This document shows positions 1 to 7,531 of a stretch of 64,000 bases of DNA, piece after piece. Each line of letters opens with the position of its first letter. The first letter of the stretch is position 1. The translations under genes and the position numbers were made by a program. The notes below the pieces were generated by a model. It saw only the letters and a program-made list of their open reading frames with translations. It made no database searches and was not told where the DNA came from. The stretch covers positions 62,001-126,000 of the forward strand of contig JAOTRT010000002.1 of assembly GCA_030247725.1 (NCBI GenBank), in the 5' to 3' direction. The DNA is from Candidatus Nitricoxidireducens bremensis (GTDB taxonomy: Bacteria; Pseudomonadota; Gammaproteobacteria; Burkholderiales; Rhodocyclaceae).

Positions 1-205
1 CGAACTGGGCCGTGAGGCTGGGCACGGCGTCGGCAATCGGGGTGATGCGGGTCTCGTCCTCGTAGCGTAGCGGCAGGTGCATGACGAGGTCGGCCTCGCT
101 GCGCAGACCGATCTTCGCCAGCTTGTCGGCGACCGCGGGGGTGACGCCCGGCACGCGGGCGTTTTCAGCCGGCGAGGGCTCGGGCTTCTGCTTCGCCGGA
201 CTCAA
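1..205 (-). CDS. recG: ATP-dependent DNA helicase RecG, N-terminal part (runs off the left edge)
   Basis: RecG remodels stalled replication forks and Holliday junctions using ATP. Only about 68 N-terminal codons lie in the window. They read as the start of the wedge domain, with the conserved stretch LAKIGLRSEADL followed by HLPLRYEDET, which is characteristic of RecG. The start is uncertain. A TTG at 205 follows the ridA stop by 16 bases; a GTG at 154 is an alternative; neither has a clear Shine-Dalgarno sequence. The frame is open back into ridA. It lies directly downstream of ridA on the same strand. The helicase motifs are outside the window, so the call rests on the N-terminus alone. Confidence 0.75.
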   Translation of the reverse strand, partial: MSPAKQKPEPSPAENARVPGVTPAVADKLAKIGLRSEADLVMHLPLRYEDETRITPIADAVPSLTAQF

Positions 206-221
206 GACGGGAGGAGCAGCC

Positions 222-602
222 TCAGCCGACCACCAGGACGGCGTCCGCCTCGACCAGGGCGCCGCGCGGCAGTTCCTTGACGCCGACGGCGGCCCGGGCC
301 GGGTAGGGCTGGGCCACGTACTTGGCCATGGTCTCGTTCACCTTGGCGAAGTTGGCGAGGTCGGTGAGGTAGATGTTGAACTTGACGGCGTCGTCGAGCG
401 TGGCGCCGGCGGCCTCGGCCACGGCCTTGAGGTTCTCGAAGACGCGCACGATCTGGGCGTCGATGCCGTCCACCATCTGCATGGTGGCGGGATCGAGGCC
501 GATCTGGCCCGACATGTAGACGGTGTTGCCGGCCTTGACGGCCTGGGAATAGGTGCCGATGGCGGCGGGCGCCTTGGCGGTGGAAATGATCTCGCGGGTC
601 AC
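222..602 (-). CDS. ridA: RidA family reactive enamine/imine deaminase
   Basis: RidA hydrolyses reactive 2-aminoacrylate and related enamines released by PLP enzymes, protecting the cytoplasm. At 126 aa it has the usual family length. The family signature is visible: the IGTYSQAV segment near residue 15, SGQIGLDP near 31-38, and the substrate-carboxylate-binding arginine R103 in PARAAVGV (equivalent to Arg105 in studied homologues). It lies just upstream of recG on the same strand, 15 bases from the fliW stop, so it may be transcribed with its neighbours. Confidence 0.93.
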   Translation of the reverse strand: MTREIISTAKAPAAIGTYSQAVKAGNTVYMSGQIGLDPATMQMVDGIDAQIVRVFENLKAVAEAAGATLDDAVKFNIYLTDLANFAKVNETMAKYVAQPYPARAAVGVKELPRGALVEADAVLVVG

Positions 603-617
603 GCTGCTTTCTCCGTT

Positions 618-1055
618 TCAGCCGGCCGACCGCAGGGTCAGCTCGTAGTTGAGGCGCGCGAACACGTGCTGGATGCCGCGCCGCGTTTCCAGGTTGATGA
701 TGAGGGGCGCGTTGAGGTTGGCGCGCAGGGGCTGGCCGTTCTCCTCCTTGGTCAGCATCACGGCCACCACGGCGGTGGACGGGTCGGCGAGACCGAGGAC
801 GGCGGATTCCTCGTCCGAGAGCTGAATCTCGTAGTTGAAGCCGAAGCGCGCCGGGTCGGCCACGTGGAAGGCCAGGGCGGGATCGTCGAGGGACTGGAGG
901 ACGAAATACTTGGGGTCCTCGCCTTCGGGATGGAACAGGGTGAAGCGATGGCAGTCCTCGAAGCCGGGCAGGCCGCCGGGAAATTCGATGATCTTGCTCG
1001 GCTCCACCTCCAGGGTGCCGAAGCGGGGACTTTCGATGGTCATGTTCTTTTCCAT
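618..1055 (-). CDS. fliW: Flagellar assembly factor FliW
   Basis: FliW binds flagellin and, where studied, antagonises the RNA-binding regulator CsrA to couple flagellin level to translation. The 145 aa product shows the family pattern: FGTLEVEPSKIIEFPGGLPGFE near the N-terminus, then a FVLQSLDDP segment and NAPLIINLETRRG towards the end. The ATG at 1055 is preferred because GGAGG lies 7 bases upstream. A second ATG at 1043 gives a product 4 residues shorter. No flagellin or csrA gene is in the window. It sits between ridA and a SPOR-domain gene. Confidence 0.9.
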   Translation of the reverse strand: MEKNMTIESPRFGTLEVEPSKIIEFPGGLPGFEDCHRFTLFHPEGEDPKYFVLQSLDDPALAFHVADPARFGFNYEIQLSDEESAVLGLADPSTAVVAVMLTKEENGQPLRANLNAPLIINLETRRGIQHVFARLNYELTLRSAG

Positions 1056-1059
1056 GAAT

Positions 1060-1845
1060 TCACCTCCGAATGGCGGTGAGGATACCGGTTTCCATGCCCA
1101 TGGCACGGAGTTTTTCCCGCGCCGCGTCGGCTTCCGCGCGGGAGCGGAAGGGACCGACCTGAACGCGGGCCTCGATCTGGGCGGGGATGCCGGCCAGCTC
1201 CAGTTTTGCCCGCAGCTCTTCGGCATTGGCCAGGTTACTGAAGACGCCCATCTGCACCAGATACTGGCGGGTCCCGGTGGTCGCCTGGGTCAGGGGGCGG
1301 GAGGCCGGGGCATGGCGGGCGACGGGGCTGGCGGGTTCCGTCGTGCGGGCGATCTCGCGCTCGGGCTCGATGCGCGGGTGGGCGAGGACGGGTTCCGAGG
1401 GGCGGATCGCCGCGGGCCGCGCCGTCGCCGGCACCGTCAGGGGACGCGGGGAACGGGGCGCGGGCGCCGCCACCGAGGCGGTGCGTTCGGGCAGGGAGGG
1501 TACGGCTGCCGGCGCGGGGGGCTCAGGTTTCGCCTCTTCCGGCTTGGCGGCGGCGTCGGCCAGCTTCTCGCCGGGCTTCTCCTCGGTCTTGGCTTCCTCG
1601 GCCTTGGCTTCCTCCGGTTTCGCCTCGGCCGGCTTTTCCTCGGCCTTCGCCGGCTCGGCTTGCGGCGCCTTGGCGACCTGCTCGGGCTCTTCCGGCTCGG
1701 GCGGCGGCTTCACGTTGAGGGCATCGAAGACGGCCAGGCCGCCCAGCAGGGCGACCACCATCACGCCGGCCACGGCGATGCGGGAGATCAGACGCTTCTT
1801 GAGCGCCTCGTCCGCGTCAAGCGGTTCGGGTACGGGCTCCGCCAT
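1060..1845 (-). CDS. SPOR-domain inner-membrane protein (DedD/FtsN-like architecture)
   Basis: SPOR domains bind denuded septal peptidoglycan, so this is probably a cell-envelope or division-site protein; its exact role is unknown. The 261 aa product has a short cytoplasmic N-terminus, one membrane segment at about residues 21-45, a long linker rich in Pro, Ala, Glu and Lys, and a C-terminal SPOR domain beginning near TRQYLVQMGVFSN with the second half VQVGPFRSRAEAD. The ATG at 1845 is preferred because AGAGG lies 6 bases upstream; a TTG at 1863 would add 6 residues. It overlaps the 3' end of the upstream DUF2802 gene by 29 bases, which suggests translational coupling. Confidence 0.85.
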   Translation of the reverse strand: MAEPVPEPLDADEALKKRLISRIAVAGVMVVALLGGLAVFDALNVKPPPEPEEPEQVAKAPQAEPAKAEEKPAEAKPEEAKAEEAKTEEKPGEKLADAAAKPEEAKPEPPAPAAVPSLPERTASVAAPAPRSPRPLTVPATARPAAIRPSEPVLAHPRIEPEREIARTTEPASPVARHAPASRPLTQATTGTRQYLVQMGVFSNLANAEELRAKLELAGIPAQIEARVQVGPFRSRAEADAAREKLRAMGMETGILTAIRR

Positions 1846-2353
1846 AGGGGTCCTCTTCGTCAAAAGTTTGGGTGCCGCGCGCCAGGGCGGCCACCAGTTC
1901 GGCTTCGCCGATGGAAATGTCGCAGCGGTCCGCCAGATCCTGGGCCGTCAGGCCGCGCTGGGCCAGGGCCATGGCGTCGGCGTACTGGGGGGAGACGCGT
2001 CGCGCAGTCTTCAACTCGACGATCTCCTCCCGCAGGGCCAGCACTTCCTCGCGCAACTGCCGGATCTCGGTATCCATCTGGCTGCGCTGGAGTTCGGCAT
2101 TGAAATCCTGCTGGGGCGGCGGCGGGGGGGCCGGCGCCGCACGGGGCGGCGGCGCATAGAGCACCGGCTCCTCGTCGTCCTCCTCATCGTCGAACTGGGG
2201 CGGCACTGCCGGGTCCACCAGCGGCATGTGCATTTCCGCATGGCGCTTGTGTCGCGCCACCTGGTAGAGGCGCAAGGCCATGACCACGAAATAGATCCCG
2301 GCCAGGGCCGCCACCACCAGGATGACGTCGCGCAGGGCGAAGTCGCCGGTCAT
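1817..2353 (-). CDS. DUF2802-type membrane-anchored protein
   Basis: This is a 178 aa protein of unknown function. It has one N-terminal membrane segment (about residues 10-30), an acidic and proline-rich linker (about 50-82), a predicted coiled coil (about 85-115, LRREEVLALREEIVELK-like heptads) and a C-terminal segment, SPQYADAMALAQRGL to IGEAELVAALA, that resembles the helix-turn-helix-like DUF2802 region. DUF2802 genes often lie near flagellar or chemotaxis loci, which fits the nearby fliW. It is the first gene of a co-directional group with the SPOR gene and fliW. The family call is from memory of the motif. Confidence 0.75.
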   Translation of the reverse strand: MTGDFALRDVILVVAALAGIYFVVMALRLYQVARHKRHAEMHMPLVDPAVPPQFDDEEDDEEPVLYAPPPRAAPAPPPPPQQDFNAELQRSQMDTEIRQLREEVLALREEIVELKTARRVSPQYADAMALAQRGLTAQDLADRCDISIGEAELVAALARGTQTFDEEDPYGGARTRTA

Positions 2354-2500
2354 CGGCCCGGGCTCCGGACGGCAAAACGCGGCGCGCCGGCCTGCAAGCC
2401 GGCGTGCGGATGGAAACGGGCGTTACCTGGGCGGCAATCGGGCATGAATAACGGCGCCAATACGGGCGATGGCCCGATGTTAGCGCCCGCCCCCCTGACT

Positions 2501-2521
2501 TAAGCCCCGATCAGGCGGGGC
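2501..2521 (-). terminator. Weak hairpin at the end of the small gene
   Basis: AGCCCCG and CGGGGCT form a 7-base stem around a 6-base loop that includes the TGA stop of the 67-codon gene. No U-tract follows, so intrinsic termination is doubtful. The rest of the 157-base gap (2354-2510) shows no gene. Confidence 0.35.
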
Positions 2522-2714
2522 TTTGCCCCACATTTGGCCCGGAAGGATCATCCAGGGCAGGAGCCGGGATCGCGTCCCGGGCATCGGCGAACAACTGGCG
2601 GATACGGGGCTCGGCCCGCGCCAGCAGGCGGGGGTTCTGGGCATAGGCCAGCAACAGGAAGCTGCGATCTGCCTCGATCTCCATCAGTAGGCGATAGTTC
2701 TGCTCCGCCGTCAT
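2511..2714 (-). CDS. Small protein of unknown function paired with a nucleotidyltransferase gene
   Basis: I do not recognise this 67 aa product. It is mostly helical in appearance, with EQNYRLLMEIEADRSFLLLAYAQNP at the N-terminus and a Pro/Asp/Gly-rich tail. Its ATG overlaps the TGA of the upstream nucleotidyltransferase gene (ATGA at 2711-2714), so the two are almost certainly translated together. Two-gene nucleotidyltransferase modules are often toxin-antitoxin or abortive-infection systems, but nothing in the sequence proves that here. Confidence 0.6.
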   Translation of the reverse strand: MTAEQNYRLLMEIEADRSFLLLAYAQNPRLLARAEPRIRQLFADARDAIPAPALDDPSGPNVGQSPA

Positions 2715-3199
2715 GGGTTTTCATCCTCCTGAAGCCTGCGCAATTCTTCGATATCGATCCGGTCCTTGCTGCGCCCGGTACCGGTCTTCATTGCGATCAG
2801 GTGATCGATGGACGCCACGGGGATGGTCAGCGGCCCGACCGCCACCGGCAGGGCATCGCGCCGCAGCTCCTCGAAAGGAACCACCGGACGAATCAGCACA
2901 TCGATGACCGCGGCCATCTTTTCCGGACTGCGTAAACCAAAGGCCAGCATCCCCTTCTCGCGGTGCCATTGATCGAGCAGATCCGGCCGGGTCAGCGAGT
3001 CGATCTCGACGGGAACCGTCGGCCGCAGACCGGCTGCCTTGGCACTGGCCACGAAGCGCTTCAGGTTTCCCTCGTCCAGCGCCAGTACGACATCCACATC
3101 CATGGTGACACGCTGGTAGCCGTGCAATGCGACTGCAAGCCCGCCCACCAGCACGTAATCGACGTCGGCGTCGGCCAGCATCCGGATCAGATCGAACAT
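2711..3199 (-). CDS. Nucleotidyltransferase-fold protein (AbiEii/DUF6036-like)
   Basis: The 162 aa product shows the polymerase-beta nucleotidyltransferase core: G19-G20 in the VLVGGLA turn, D34 and D36 in TMDVDVVL as the metal-binding pair, and a C-terminal DHLIAMKTGTGRSKDRIDIEE-type segment seen in small AbiEii-like and DUF6036 proteins. Members transfer nucleotides to protein or RNA targets, but the substrate cannot be told. Start codons at 3199, 3205 and 3217 are all possible, none with a strong ribosome-binding site; the MFDLIRML start fits the fold best. It overlaps the downstream 67-codon gene by four bases and lies 55 bases after the thiolase gene. Confidence 0.72.
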   Translation of the reverse strand: MFDLIRMLADADVDYVLVGGLAVALHGYQRVTMDVDVVLALDEGNLKRFVASAKAAGLRPTVPVEIDSLTRPDLLDQWHREKGMLAFGLRSPEKMAAVIDVLIRPVVPFEELRRDALPVAVGPLTIPVASIDHLIAMKTGTGRSKDRIDIEELRRLQEDENP

Positions 3200-3254
3200 G
3201 CCCATGCGCCGCATCATACGGCAAAGCAAAACTCCGATAACGGCGACTGTCGGC

Positions 3255-4454
3255 TCACACCCGCTCGAACAGCCCCGCCGCCCCCATGCCTGTGCCGATG
3301 CACATGGTGACCAGGCCCCACTTGAGGTTCTCGCGGCGCAAGGCATGGACCACGGTGGCGGTGCGGATGGCGCCGGTGGCACCGAGGGGATGGCCGAGGG
3401 CGATGGCGCCGCCCAAGGGGTTCACCCTGGCCGGGTCCAATCCCAGGGTCCTGATGACGGCCAGGGACTGGGCGGCGAAGGCCTCGTTGAGCTCGATCCA
3501 GTCCAGGTCCTGCTTGCCGATACCGGCCTGCTTGAGGACGCGGGGAATCGCCTCCACCGGGCCGATGCCCATGATCTCTGGCGGCACGCCGGCCACGGCG
3601 TAGCCGGCGAAGCGGGCCAGGGGCTTGAGGTCGAACTGCCTGAGCATCTTCTCGCCGACCAGCAGCACGGCGGCGGCGCCGTCGGACATCTGGGAACTGT
3701 TGCCGGCCGTCACCGAACCCTGGGCGGCGAACACGGGCCGCAGCCTGGCCAGGGCTTCGAGGGAACTGTCGGGGCGCGGGCCTTCGTCGGTGTCCACGGT
3801 GCGCTGCTTGAGCTTCACCTCGCCGGACTCCAGGTCGGGCAGATGTTCGCGGATGGCGTAGGGCGCGATCTCGTCCCGGAACTTGCCGGCGGCGATGGCG
3901 GCGACGGCGCGGCGGTGGCTCTCGGCGGCGAAGACGTCCTGGTCCTCGCGGCCCACCTGCCACCGCTGCGCCACCTTCTCGGCCGTGAGGCCCATGCCGT
4001 AGGCGATGCCGATGTTCGCCTCGCGCTCGAAGATGGCGGGATTGATGGCGACCCGGTTGCCCATGATCTGGGGCATGACGGTCATGGATTCGGTGCCGGC
4101 GGCGATCATCGCGTCGGCTTCGCCGAGGCGGATGCGGGCGGCGGCGTCGGCCACCGCCTGCAGGCCGGAGGCGCAGAAGCGGTTCACGGTGACGCCCGGC
4201 ACGGTGTCGGGCAGGCCGGCCAGCAGCAGGCCGATGCGGGCCACGTTCATGCCCTGCTCGGCTTCCGGCATGGCGCAGCCGACGACGACATCGCCGATCA
4301 GGGCCGGGTCCAGGCCCGGCGCCTGCGCCATGACGGACCTGATGGCGTGGGCCAGCATGTCGTCGGGACGCACGTTGCGGAACATGCCGCGGCGCCTGGC
4401 CACCGGCAGTCGCGTGGCGGCGACGATGTAGGCGTCCTGGATTTGCTTCGTCAC
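3255..4454 (-). CDS. Acetyl-CoA C-acyltransferase (thiolase, FadA-like)
   Basis: This enzyme catalyses thiolytic cleavage of 3-ketoacyl-CoA, the last step of beta-oxidation, or acetyl-CoA condensation in reverse. At 399 aa it is a normal degradative thiolase length. The nucleophilic cysteine is C94 in NRFCASGLQA, the catalytic histidine lies in IALGHPLGATG, and the second cysteine (about 385) is in TMCIGTGMGAAG. It follows the dehydrogenase/hydratase gene on the same strand, separated by a 109-base spacer that holds a long palindrome. With that gene it would form a two-subunit beta-oxidation pair. Chain-length preference cannot be read from the sequence. Confidence 0.93.
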   Translation of the reverse strand: MTKQIQDAYIVAATRLPVARRRGMFRNVRPDDMLAHAIRSVMAQAPGLDPALIGDVVVGCAMPEAEQGMNVARIGLLLAGLPDTVPGVTVNRFCASGLQAVADAAARIRLGEADAMIAAGTESMTVMPQIMGNRVAINPAIFEREANIGIAYGMGLTAEKVAQRWQVGREDQDVFAAESHRRAVAAIAAGKFRDEIAPYAIREHLPDLESGEVKLKQRTVDTDEGPRPDSSLEALARLRPVFAAQGSVTAGNSSQMSDGAAAVLLVGEKMLRQFDLKPLARFAGYAVAGVPPEIMGIGPVEAIPRVLKQAGIGKQDLDWIELNEAFAAQSLAVIRTLGLDPARVNPLGGAIALGHPLGATGAIRTATVVHALRRENLKWGLVTMCIGTGMGAAGLFERV

Positions 4455-4482
4455 TCGGAAACTCCTTTACAAAAACCTTTCA

Positions 4483-4547
4483 CCACAGAGACACAGAGGC
4501 ACAGAGAACTTCATATTCGGTTTCTCTGTGCCTCTGTGTCTCTGTGG
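4483..4547. repeat. Perfect 26-bp inverted repeat between the beta-oxidation genes
   Basis: Arms at 4483-4508 and 4522-4547 are exact reverse complements around a 13-base loop. The arm is built from CACAGAG units. This belongs to a palindromic intergenic element class seen in many bacterial genomes, whose accidental translation gives the HRDTEAQR-type peptide. In RNA it would form a very stable stem between the dehydrogenase/hydratase and thiolase genes, and could affect mRNA processing or partial termination. Confidence 0.9.
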
Positions 4548-4563
4548 TTGGCGGTGTTCATCA

Positions 4564-6951
4564 TCAGTTGCGCAGGGGCTTGCCGGTTTCCAGCATGTGG
4601 GCGATGCGCTGGCGGGTCTTGTCGTTCTTCAGCAGCTCGACGAACAGCTTGCGCTCGACGGTCAGCAGCCAGGCCTCGTCCACCAGGCTGCCGCCCTCCA
4701 CCTCGCCGCCGCAGAGGGCGACGGCGGCAGCGCGGGCCACGGCGTAGTCGTGGGCGGAGATCATGCCGCCCTCCCGCATGTTCAGCAGCATCATCTCCAG
4801 GGTGGCGATGCCGCTGCGGCCGGCGACCGGCACCTTGCGCGCCGGCAGCGGCGGCTGCCAGCCGGCCTCGGCCAGGGCGCGGGCCTGGCCCAGGGCCACG
4901 TGGAGCAGCTCGTGCACGTTGAAGACGACCGGGTCCGCCGCGTCCACGAAACCCAGTTCCCGGGCGTGGAGGCCGCTCCCGGACACCGTGGCCATGGCGA
5001 TGGTCTGGAAGGCCGGCTGGATGAAGTCGAAGGGCTGGTTGTTGGCGCTCTTCGCCGCCAGTCCGGCGGCGCGCAGGGCGAACTCCTTGCAGCCGCCGCC
5101 CGCCGGGATCAGACCGACGCCGGCTTCCACAAGGCCGATGTAGGACTCCAGGGCAACGACGCGGCGGGCGCAGTGCATGAGGAACTCGCAGCCGCCGCCC
5201 AGGGCCATGCCGCTGACGGCCGCCACCACGGGCACCCTGGCGTACTTGAGAGCCAGGGACGCCTGCTGGAATTCGCCGACATGGCGGTCGAGCTCCTCGA
5301 ACCGACCCGCATCGACCGCCGCCGCCACCTCCTTGAGATTGGCGCCGACGGCGAAGGGCGCCTCGTGCCACAGCACCAGGCCGTCGCAGCGGCGCTCGGC
5401 GAAGGCGACGGCCTCCCGCAGGCCGACGATGACCTCGCGGCCGATGGTGTGCATCCTGGTCCTGAAGGAGAGGATGGCGATGCCGGCGTCCGCCGCGGGT
5501 AATCGCCACAGGCGCACGCCCTCGTTCTCGTAGAGGGTCTCGCCGGCCTGGTCGGCGGGAACAAACTTCTCGCCGAGCACTCGCTCGGGGAAAAGCTGGC
5601 GCCGGTAGACGGGCAGCGTGGAGCGGCCCTGGGTGGTCTTCTCCGCGGCCGACCAGGAGCCCTCGGCGGTATGCACACCGTCCACCTGGAACACCCAGGC
5701 GGGCAGCGGCGCGGCGGACATGGCGCGGCCGGCCTCGATGTCCGCCTTCACGGCGGCAGCGATGGCCTGCCAGCCGGCGGCCTGCCAGGTCTCGAAGGGG
5801 CCCTGGGTCCAGCCGAAGCCCCAGCGCATGGCGAAGTCCAGGTCGCGGGCGTTGTCGACGATGTCGGCCAGGTGATAGGCGCAGTAGTGGAACACGTCGC
5901 GGAAGATGGCCCAGAGGAACTGGCCCTGGGGATGATTGCTGGCGCGCAAGGCGGCGAACTTCCCGGCCGGGTCCTTGATCTTGAGGATGGCGGCCACCTC
6001 CTCGGCGATCTCGCCCTTGGAGGCCCGGTAGTCCCGGGCCTGCAGGTCGAGGACCTGGATTTCCTTGTCCTGCTTGCGGAACACGCCGCACTTGGTCTTC
6101 TGGCCGAGGGCGCCCTTGGCGATCAGGCCCTGCAGCCAGGCCGGCGCGGCGTAGTGGCCGTGCCAGGGATCGTTGGACAGGCTGTCCTGCAGGGTCTCGA
6201 TGACGTGGGCCAGGGTGTCCAGGCCCACCACGTCGGCGGTGCGGTAGCTGGCGCTCTTGGCGCGGCCGATGGCCGGGCCGGTGAGGGCGTCCACCTCGTC
6301 GAAGCCCAGGCCCAGGCGCTCCGTGTGGTGCATGACGGCCAGGAGGGAGAACACGCCGACCCGGTTGGCGACGAAGTTGGGCGTGTCGCGGCAGCGCACG
6401 ACGCCCTTGCCCAGGCGCGTCACCAGCCAGGATTCCAGCTTGTCCAGCAGGGTCCCATCGCTCCGGGCGGTAGGGATCACTTCCACCAGGTGCATGTAGC
6501 GCGGCGGGTTGAAGAAGTGGATGCCGCAGAAGCGCGTGCGCAGCGCCTCGGGCAACACCGAGGCCAGGTGATTGATGGACAGGCCCGAGGTGTTGGAGGC
6601 GACGATGGCGTGGGGCGCAACAAAGGGCGCGATCCGGCGATAGAGGTCTTCCTTCCACTCCATCTTCTCGGCGATGGCCTCGATGACGAGGTCGCAGCCG
6701 GTCAGCTGCTCCAGGTCCCGGTCGTAGTTGGCCATGTCGATGTAGGCCGCCTTGTCCTGGGTGGCCAGGGGCGAGGGCTCCAGCTTCTTGAGTCCTTCCA
6801 CAGCCTTCCGGACGACGGCATCGGGATCGTCCTTGCCGGCCAGGTCGAACAGCACCACGGGCACGTTGGCGTTGGCGCAGTGGGCGGCGATCTGCGCGCC
6901 CATGACGCCGGCGCCGAGGACGGCCACCTGCTTGACGATGAAGTGTTCCAC
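4564..6951 (-). CDS. 3-hydroxyacyl-CoA dehydrogenase / enoyl-CoA hydratase fusion (FadN-like)
   Basis: This bifunctional enzyme hydrates enoyl-CoA and oxidises the 3-hydroxyacyl-CoA product. The 795 aa chain begins with an NAD-binding Rossmann motif (GAGVMGAQIA, about 13-22), followed by the dehydrogenase active-site segment GIHFFNPPRYMHLVEV and the helical domains. A crotonase domain occupies the C-terminal third, with both expected glutamates in LGGGCEF and LVEAGVGLIPAGGG. The domain order is the reverse of FadB/FadJ and matches B. subtilis FadN. Translation starts at GTG 6951, with AAGGAG 8 bases upstream. It lies between the thioesterase and thiolase genes, all on one strand. Confidence 0.93.
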   Translation of the reverse strand: MEHFIVKQVAVLGAGVMGAQIAAHCANANVPVVLFDLAGKDDPDAVVRKAVEGLKKLEPSPLATQDKAAYIDMANYDRDLEQLTGCDLVIEAIAEKMEWKEDLYRRIAPFVAPHAIVASNTSGLSINHLASVLPEALRTRFCGIHFFNPPRYMHLVEVIPTARSDGTLLDKLESWLVTRLGKGVVRCRDTPNFVANRVGVFSLLAVMHHTERLGLGFDEVDALTGPAIGRAKSASYRTADVVGLDTLAHVIETLQDSLSNDPWHGHYAAPAWLQGLIAKGALGQKTKCGVFRKQDKEIQVLDLQARDYRASKGEIAEEVAAILKIKDPAGKFAALRASNHPQGQFLWAIFRDVFHYCAYHLADIVDNARDLDFAMRWGFGWTQGPFETWQAAGWQAIAAAVKADIEAGRAMSAAPLPAWVFQVDGVHTAEGSWSAAEKTTQGRSTLPVYRRQLFPERVLGEKFVPADQAGETLYENEGVRLWRLPAADAGIAILSFRTRMHTIGREVIVGLREAVAFAERRCDGLVLWHEAPFAVGANLKEVAAAVDAGRFEELDRHVGEFQQASLALKYARVPVVAAVSGMALGGGCEFLMHCARRVVALESYIGLVEAGVGLIPAGGGCKEFALRAAGLAAKSANNQPFDFIQPAFQTIAMATVSGSGLHARELGFVDAADPVVFNVHELLHVALGQARALAEAGWQPPLPARKVPVAGRSGIATLEMMLLNMREGGMISAHDYAVARAAAVALCGGEVEGGSLVDEAWLLTVERKLFVELLKNDKTRQRIAHMLETGKPLRN

Positions 6952-7003
6952 CCGGCTGTCTCCTTGTCTCGGCGCGGCAGGGACCGCCCGCGCCAGGGGT
7001 CGC

Positions 7004-7399
7004 TCAGTCCGCGGGCATCTCCCGCTTGCTGCCGTCCTTGTTGAGGGCCACGTAGGTGACCGTGGCCTCGGTCACCTTCACGGTCACCGGATGGTCCGGG
7101 TGGCGCTCGGCGATCACCAGCACATCCACCGTCACCGAGGTGCGGCCCACCTTGACCACGTCGGCATAGAAGCTCACCACGTCGCCCACCGAGATGGGCT
7201 GCTTGAAGAGGAATTCGTTGACCGCCACCGTGGCGACGCGACCGCGGGCGCGGCGCATGGCGGCGATGCCGCCGGCGATGTCCACCTGGGCCATGACCCA
7301 GCCGCCGAAGATGTCGCCCGAGGGGTTGGTGTCCGAGGGCATGGGCATCACCCGTAGCACGGGCTGCTTCTCGGGTTGGGCGGCGAGGTGGTCGGTCAT
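7004..7399 (-). CDS. Acyl-CoA thioesterase, hotdog fold (YciA-like)
   Basis: This protein hydrolyses acyl-CoA to free acid and CoA, possibly relieving CoA sequestration during beta-oxidation. The 131 aa product has the YciA-type motif SDTNPSGDIFGGWVMAQVD, with D40 in the catalytic position, and the VKVGRTSV and VTVKVTEATVTYV strands of a hotdog domain. It is the first gene of the minus-strand set, 52 bases before the FadN-like gene. Upstream is a 132-base divergent region shared with the methyltransferase operon, in which I see no convincing -35/-10 pair for either direction. Confidence 0.88.
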   Translation of the reverse strand: MTDHLAAQPEKQPVLRVMPMPSDTNPSGDIFGGWVMAQVDIAGGIAAMRRARGRVATVAVNEFLFKQPISVGDVVSFYADVVKVGRTSVTVDVLVIAERHPDHPVTVKVTEATVTYVALNKDGSKREMPAD

Positions 7400-7531
7400 G
7401 GTCGGGCTCCTGGCGGGGTTCGTCGGTCGGCGTCTATCCTAAGCGCAAACGCCCCTTCCCGTCTCGCCGCTGGGCCGCCCGTCCCGTTGACGGCATAATG
7501 GCCCGCCCCGCCCGCCGTCACCGGAAACCCC

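Noticed and set aside
4511..4563. Peptide ending HRDTEAQRNRI as part of a protein
   Set aside because: It is translation of the palindromic repeat in a shadow frame, a known artefact type.
7400..7531. GCATAAT near 7491 as the -10 of the methyltransferase/senB operon
   Set aside because: TTGACG is present but only a base or two away rather than about 17, so the pair cannot be a normal promoter.
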